A model generated the notes under the pieces. It ran no database searches. It saw only the letters and a program-made list of their open reading frames with translations, and was not told the DNA's origin. The position numbers and the translations under genes were made by a program. A stretch of DNA of 6,443 bases, from positions 1-6,443 of the forward strand of contig JAAYSB010000384.1 of NCBI GenBank assembly GCA_012518475.1. Reading direction: 5' to 3'. Shown here piece by piece: positions 5,239 to 6,443 of the stretch. Position 1 is the stretch's first letter, and every line of letters starts with the position of its first letter. The stretch comes from Intrasporangiaceae bacterium. GTDB lineage: Bacteria; Actinomycetota; Actinomycetes; Actinomycetales; Dermatophilaceae.

Positions 5239-5607
5239 ATGGCATGGTGGCGACCGGGCAGGAAACGGCAGCAGGACGAGGTTGGACACGTCGTTGCACC
5301 TCCGGGCGGTCACTCCAAGCGCAGTGAGGTGCTCGCGCACTTCCGCGACTTCGAGCGGACCCGGGTGGGTGTGGAGGCCTACATCGAGCCCGCAACGAAC
5401 GTCACGGGCTCCACTATGGTGCTCGTCGACTTCCAAGGGGAGTGGACCCGGCGGGCGATCCCGGATCACGCGGCCGGGATGTCTCTGGCCAAGGACCTCG
5501 GGATCCCCTACTACGACATCAATCTCACCGGTTATCCGCAGCGGATGCGCGACTGGAACACCCGTCAGCGCATCGAGCGCGAGCGGCGCAGCCGGGGCGA
5601 GCCGTAG
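5239..5607 (+). CDS. Conserved hypothetical actinobacterial protein of unknown function, 122 aa
   Basis: The function is unknown. I have an impression of similar short proteins in other actinobacteria sharing 'RTRVGVEAYIEP', a 'VLVDFQGEWTRRAIPD' strand-rich segment and a C-terminal 'GYPQRMRDWN', but I cannot name a family. Here these lie at residues about 40-51, 61-76 and 98-107. There is no signal peptide or membrane helix. The N-terminus (MAWWRPGRKR) and C-terminus (RIERERRSRG) are basic, while the middle looks like a small alpha/beta fold. I chose ATG 5239 because TAGATT sits 7 nt upstream. An in-frame ATG at 5179 and a GTG at 5233 would give 142 and 124 aa, but the extra residues look non-conserved and the former would put the start within 6 nt of the lpdA start. 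The gene is divergent from lpdA and ends 18 nt from the end of the convergent pepA. Confidence 0.85.
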   Translation: MAWWRPGRKRQQDEVGHVVAPPGGHSKRSEVLAHFRDFERTRVGVEAYIEPATNVTGSTMVLVDFQGEWTRRAIPDHAAGMSLAKDLGIPYYDINLTGYPQRMRDWNTRQRIERERRSRGEP

Positions 5608-5614
5608 CCCCGGC
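5591..5614. terminator. GC-rich hairpin between convergent small gene and pepA, possible bidirectional terminator
   Basis: GCCGGGGC at 5591-5598 pairs perfectly with GCCCCGGC at 5607-5614 around an 8-nt loop. The TAG stop of the small gene (5605-5607) lies in the loop and at the base of the right arm, and the pepA stop is 12 nt beyond. There is no T-tract on either side, so intrinsic termination would have to be of the U-poor type proposed for actinobacteria. The position between convergent genes is the main support. Confidence 0.45.
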
Positions 5615-5625
5615 AGCGCCACCCG

Positions 5626-6443
5626 TCACGCGTAGGACTCGAGGAACGAGAGCAGTCCGGCGACGCCGTAGCCGGTGGCGCCCTTGGGGGTGTAGCCCCA
5701 CGGGGCCTTGTCGTTGAACGCCGGACCGGCGATGTCGAGGTGCGCCCACGGGATGCGCTCCTCGGACGTGTTCTTGCTCTTCTTCGCCGCGCCCTTCTTC
5801 GGGCCGACGAACTCGGAGAGGAAGATCCCGGCGGTGAGCATGCCGCCCCACATGTCGCCCTTGTGCGCGATGTCGGCGTTCGGGCTGTCGAGGGCCGAAC
5901 GGAGGTCGGCGGGCAGCGGCATCGGCCACATCGGCTCGCCGGCGCTCTGGAAGTGGCCGGTGACGGTCTCGCGGAGGCCGTCGTCGTTCGCCATGGCCGC
6001 GGCGACCCGGTTGCCGAGGGAGATCATCTGCGCCCCGGTGAGCGTCGCGATGTCGATGACGACGTCCGGGTGGCTCTCACTGGCCAGTGCCAGGCCGTCG
6101 GCCATGACCATCCGGCCCTCGGCGTCGGTGTTGAGCACCTCGACGGTCATGTCGTTGCGCATCGTGACCACGTCGCTCGGCCGGTAGGCGTTGCCGTTGA
6201 GCATGTTCTCGGCAAGGCAGAGGTATCCGGTGACGGCGACCGGCAGCTGGAGTCGCGCTGCGGCGACGACAGTGGCGGCCACAGCGGCGGCCCCGGCCAT
6301 GTCACACTTCATCGTCGCCATCCCGGTGGCCGGCTTGATGCACAGGCCACCGGAGTCGAAGGTGATGCCCTTGCCGACGAGGGCGACCGAGGCCTTGGCG
6401 CCGCGCGGCTTGTAGGACATCGTCACCAGCCGCGGCTGGCGGG
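5626..6443 (-). CDS. pepA: Leucyl aminopeptidase, M17 family, C-terminal catalytic part (N-terminus outside window)
   Basis: The frame is open to the window edge. The codons before the GTG at 6426 read R-Q-P-R-L, as expected for internal M17 sequence, so this is not a start. The missing part is probably about 200 or more residues of an enzyme usually near 500 aa. The protein removes N-terminal amino acids from peptides with two metal ions and acts in the cytoplasm as a hexamer. Counting from 6426, the metal ligands Lys19, Asp24, Asp42, Asp101 and Glu103 and the catalytic Lys31 and Arg105 are all present. Their spacing equals that of E. coli PepA (K270, D275, D293, D352, E354, K282, R356). The M17 signature NTDAEGR is at 99-105. 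A Lys/Gly-rich insertion at about 208-224 precedes the conserved 'WAHLDIAGPAF'. The pepA-lpdA-sucB neighbourhood is common in actinobacteria. M. tuberculosis calls its counterpart pepB. Confidence 0.95.
   Translation of the reverse strand, partial: RQPRLVTMSYKPRGAKASVALVGKGITFDSGGLCIKPATGMATMKCDMAGAAAVAATVVAAARLQLPVAVTGYLCLAENMLNGNAYRPSDVVTMRNDMTVEVLNTDAEGRMVMADGLALASESHPDVVIDIATLTGAQMISLGNRVAAAMANDDGLRETVTGHFQSAGEPMWPMPLPADLRSALDSPNADIAHKGDMWGGMLTAGIFLSEFVGPKKGAAKKSKNTSEERIPWAHLDIAGPAFNDKAPWGYTPKGATGYGVAGLLSFLESYA

Noticed and set aside
1..6443. Defence system, CRISPR array, mobile element, tRNA or rRNA
   Set aside because: I saw no regularly spaced repeats, transposase or integrase motifs, cloverleaf-like sequence or rRNA signature. 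The genes are core metabolism plus one kinase-like and one hypothetical gene.

Overview
The window is GC-rich DNA, with strong G/C preference at third codon positions. Its gene set is typical of an actinobacterium. The conserved order leucyl aminopeptidase, dihydrolipoyl dehydrogenase, two-lipoyl-domain E2 and TIGR01777-type SDR protein points to Actinomycetota. My impression is Micrococcales, possibly near Intrasporangiaceae, but the sequence alone does not settle the family.

Layout from left to right. Bases 1-812 (+) hold the 3' part of a membrane protein. It looks like the end of a Ser/Thr kinase catalytic domain, followed by a juxtamembrane stretch, one transmembrane helix and an extracytoplasmic SnoaL/NTF2-like domain. 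It meets the minus-strand block tail to tail with a 20-bp overlap. The minus-strand block reads, in transcription order, pepA (5626 to beyond 6443, N-terminus outside the window), lpdA (3734-5173), sucB/dlaT (1703-3616) and a TIGR01777/YfcH-like nucleotide-sugar-epimerase-type SDR (793-1701). A small plus-strand gene of unknown function (5239-5607) sits between pepA and lpdA, divergent from lpdA and convergent with pepA.

lpdA and sucB encode the E3 and E2 components of 2-oxoacid dehydrogenase complexes (2-oxoglutarate and probably pyruvate dehydrogenase). E2 carries two lipoyl domains that are reoxidised by E3. The SDR gene starts 1 nt after the sucB stop and is probably translationally coupled to it. 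In Mycobacterium tuberculosis the equivalent gene lies between dlaT and lipB-lipA, but here lipB/lipA do not follow.

The window is mostly core metabolism and I see no new multi-gene system. The most unusual object is a perfect 21-bp inverted repeat with a 3-nt loop (1624-1668) inside the first Rossmann helix of the SDR gene. It is phased so that both strands encode almost the same peptide. Other points worth noting are a probable leaderless promoter plus a 7-bp inverted repeat in the 65-bp lpdA/small-gene divergent region, a leader hairpin just before the sucB Shine-Dalgarno, patchy perfect DNA identity between the two lipoyl-domain sequences, and a GC-rich hairpin between the convergent small gene and pepA. 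There is no gene-free stretch longer than 300 bases.
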